A stretch of DNA of 64,000 nt. Origin: a bacterium. GTDB lineage: Bacteria > Zixibacteria > MSB-5A5 > WJJR01. Shown piece by piece: positions 63,207-64,000 of the stretch (positions within the stretch are counted from its first letter, which is position 1; each line of letters begins with the position of its first letter). The position numbers and the translations under genes were made by a program. Location of the stretch: assembly GCA_021813505.1 (NCBI GenBank), contig JAKAKI010000072.1, positions 1 through 64,000 of the forward strand, read 5' to 3'. A model generated the notes under the pieces. It saw nothing but the letters and a program-made list of their open reading frames with translations. It had not been told where the DNA came from and searched no databases.

Positions 63207-64000
63207 TCACGGGCAGTTCGTTGGGTACGGGCTGCAGGCGCAGGGATCGCACGGTGCCGGACCGTTGCTAAACAGATAGTCGTTCAGATAGATCACGTCG
63301 AGTACATCATCCCCGCCATCGCAATTCACGTCACCTCGGTCGACATGCGGACAGCCCTGATCCGTGGGCGGAATCGGGTAGCCACCGAAGACATAATCGA
63401 TGAGGGACATCAGGTCGAACACGTCAAACGCCGCGTCCCCGTTGAGATCGCCGTGGTGGACACAATTGCAGGCAGCGATGGTGACAATGCCCTTTGTGAA
63501 CGAAGGCAGCAACCCTGTAGGTGGTCCCGTGGGATTGGTTCGAACGAACTGCAGATGGTTGGACACTACGGTGCACGTGGTGTCCACCTCAAAAGTACCA
63601 AGCGTGTTCGTCACGTTTACGATCATTCGCATCGATGGGGTGATATCCGTCCCAGGAGACAGCGTGGGCGATGCAATTCGAATTCGCGCGAACATGGCTC
63701 CCTCTGGCGATGCCCCCACCGTGCGGCTGGAGTCCGCGCGTCTGGTGGCGATATCTCGAAACCCTATCCCGCCATAGCTTTCGCAGATGTAGTTCTCCGT
63801 GGAATACTGGTAGTTGATGACGGCATCCGTCATCACTGAATCCATACGCCCGCCCCAAGATAGCGCCAAGTCCGTGATGAAGGAACCCGTGGATACCTCA
63901 CGGATCTTCAAGGGTATGATGACCGCAGCCAGCGGGAAATCGTTCGTGACGCGGACGCCAATAACTACGCCTTGAGCTCCCGCCATGACCGTCTTCGATT
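63207..64000 (-). CDS. Secreted protein with dockerin-type C-terminus, 5' end outside window
   Basis: The frame is open through the window edge. The visible 264 residues comprise a beta-sandwich, cohesin-like repeat region (VVIGVRVTNDFPLAAVIIPL, then RIRIASPTLSPG and SMRMIVNVTNT), then two dockerin-like repeats: HGDLNGDAAFDVFDLMSLID and RGDVNCDGGDDVLDVIYLND. The protein ends in a Cys-rich tail (CDPCACSPYPTNC). This is the second dockerin protein of the window, with the same downstream repeat as the first. The N-terminal signal is not visible. Confidence 0.78.
   Translation of the reverse strand, partial: SKTVMAGAQGVVIGVRVTNDFPLAAVIIPLKIREVSTGSFITDLALSWGGRMDSVMTDAVINYQYSTENYICESYGGIGFRDIATRRADSSRTVGASPEGAMFARIRIASPTLSPGTDITPSMRMIVNVTNTLGTFEVDTTCTVVSNHLQFVRTNPTGPPTGLLPSFTKGIVTIAACNCVHHGDLNGDAAFDVFDLMSLIDYVFGGYPIPPTDQGCPHVDRGDVNCDGGDDVLDVIYLNDYLFSNGPAPCDPCACSPYPTNCP

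Noticed and set aside
1-64000. CRISPR arrays, tRNA and rRNA genes
   Set aside because: No regularly spaced repeats, cloverleaf-like CCA-ended segments or rRNA motifs were recognised by eye; a covariance-model search would be decisive.

Overview
The window looks like the chromosome of an uncultivated, moderately GC-rich Gram-negative bacterium. Outer-membrane proteins (a TonB receptor and a porin), sigma-54 regulation, dockerin-like secreted proteins and a FlgD/T9SS-like C-terminal sorting domain together resemble the FCB/Zixibacteria-type candidate phyla. That placement rests on gene style only and is an inference.

Layout. 1-1318: an IS1380-type transposase broken by a 133-bp palindromic MITE-like element. 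1657-8880: a complete histidine operon of seven overlapping genes behind a strong promoter, a histidine-rich leader peptide and a terminator (attenuator); it carries two unusual fusions, HisC-HAD phosphatase and HisA-HisI-HisE. 8902-11086: prophage debris (a decapitated DNA methyltransferase and two tandem terminase-small-subunit-like genes). 11350-16700: a more AT-rich accessory island with a methyltransferase + TIR-like gene pair, a small membrane protein + HEPN-like protein pair and a tyrosine recombinase. 17195-32950: one long minus-strand respiratory block. A two-component sigma-54 system lies upstream of a sigma-54 promoter and an operon encoding a GltD-like flavoprotein, CcoS, Rieske protein, cytochrome b, a seven-haem cytochrome c, CcoN, CcoO, a small CcoP/Q-like protein, CcoG, a 43-residue membrane protein, a TauE/SafE-type protein and the CcoI copper ATPase. 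33021-38656: a TPR protein and two large secreted proteins. 38931-43933: a second scrap-rich region with broken serine recombinases, a PPP-type phosphoesterase, a truncated beta-propeller gene, a frameshifted SnoaL-like gene and two orphan tyrosine-recombinase tails. 44145-53032: porin plus a formate dehydrogenase operon whose catalytic subunit uses selenocysteine. 53154-57849: a membrane protein, lipoprotein, TonB receptor, small conserved protein and MobB, plausibly serving molybdenum/tungsten cofactor supply. 57916-59358: an HdrC-like ferredoxin gene with an IS630 element at its start codon. 59956-62518: histidine kinase plus bacteriohemerythrin. 62625-64000: a degenerate second copy of the region at 33750-34330 and a second dockerin protein.

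Functionally, formate oxidised in the periplasm (FdhA-FdhB-NrfD-cytochrome c) can feed quinol and cytochrome pools that the bc-cbb3 block oxidises with oxygen; the sigma-54 two-component system adjoining that block probably switches it. The candidates for undescribed biology are the two gene pairs of the 11.3-16.5 kb island, and the repeated observation that orphan 3' ends of recombinase genes, plus a dif-like 21-nt motif, bracket the accessory genes in both scrap-rich regions.
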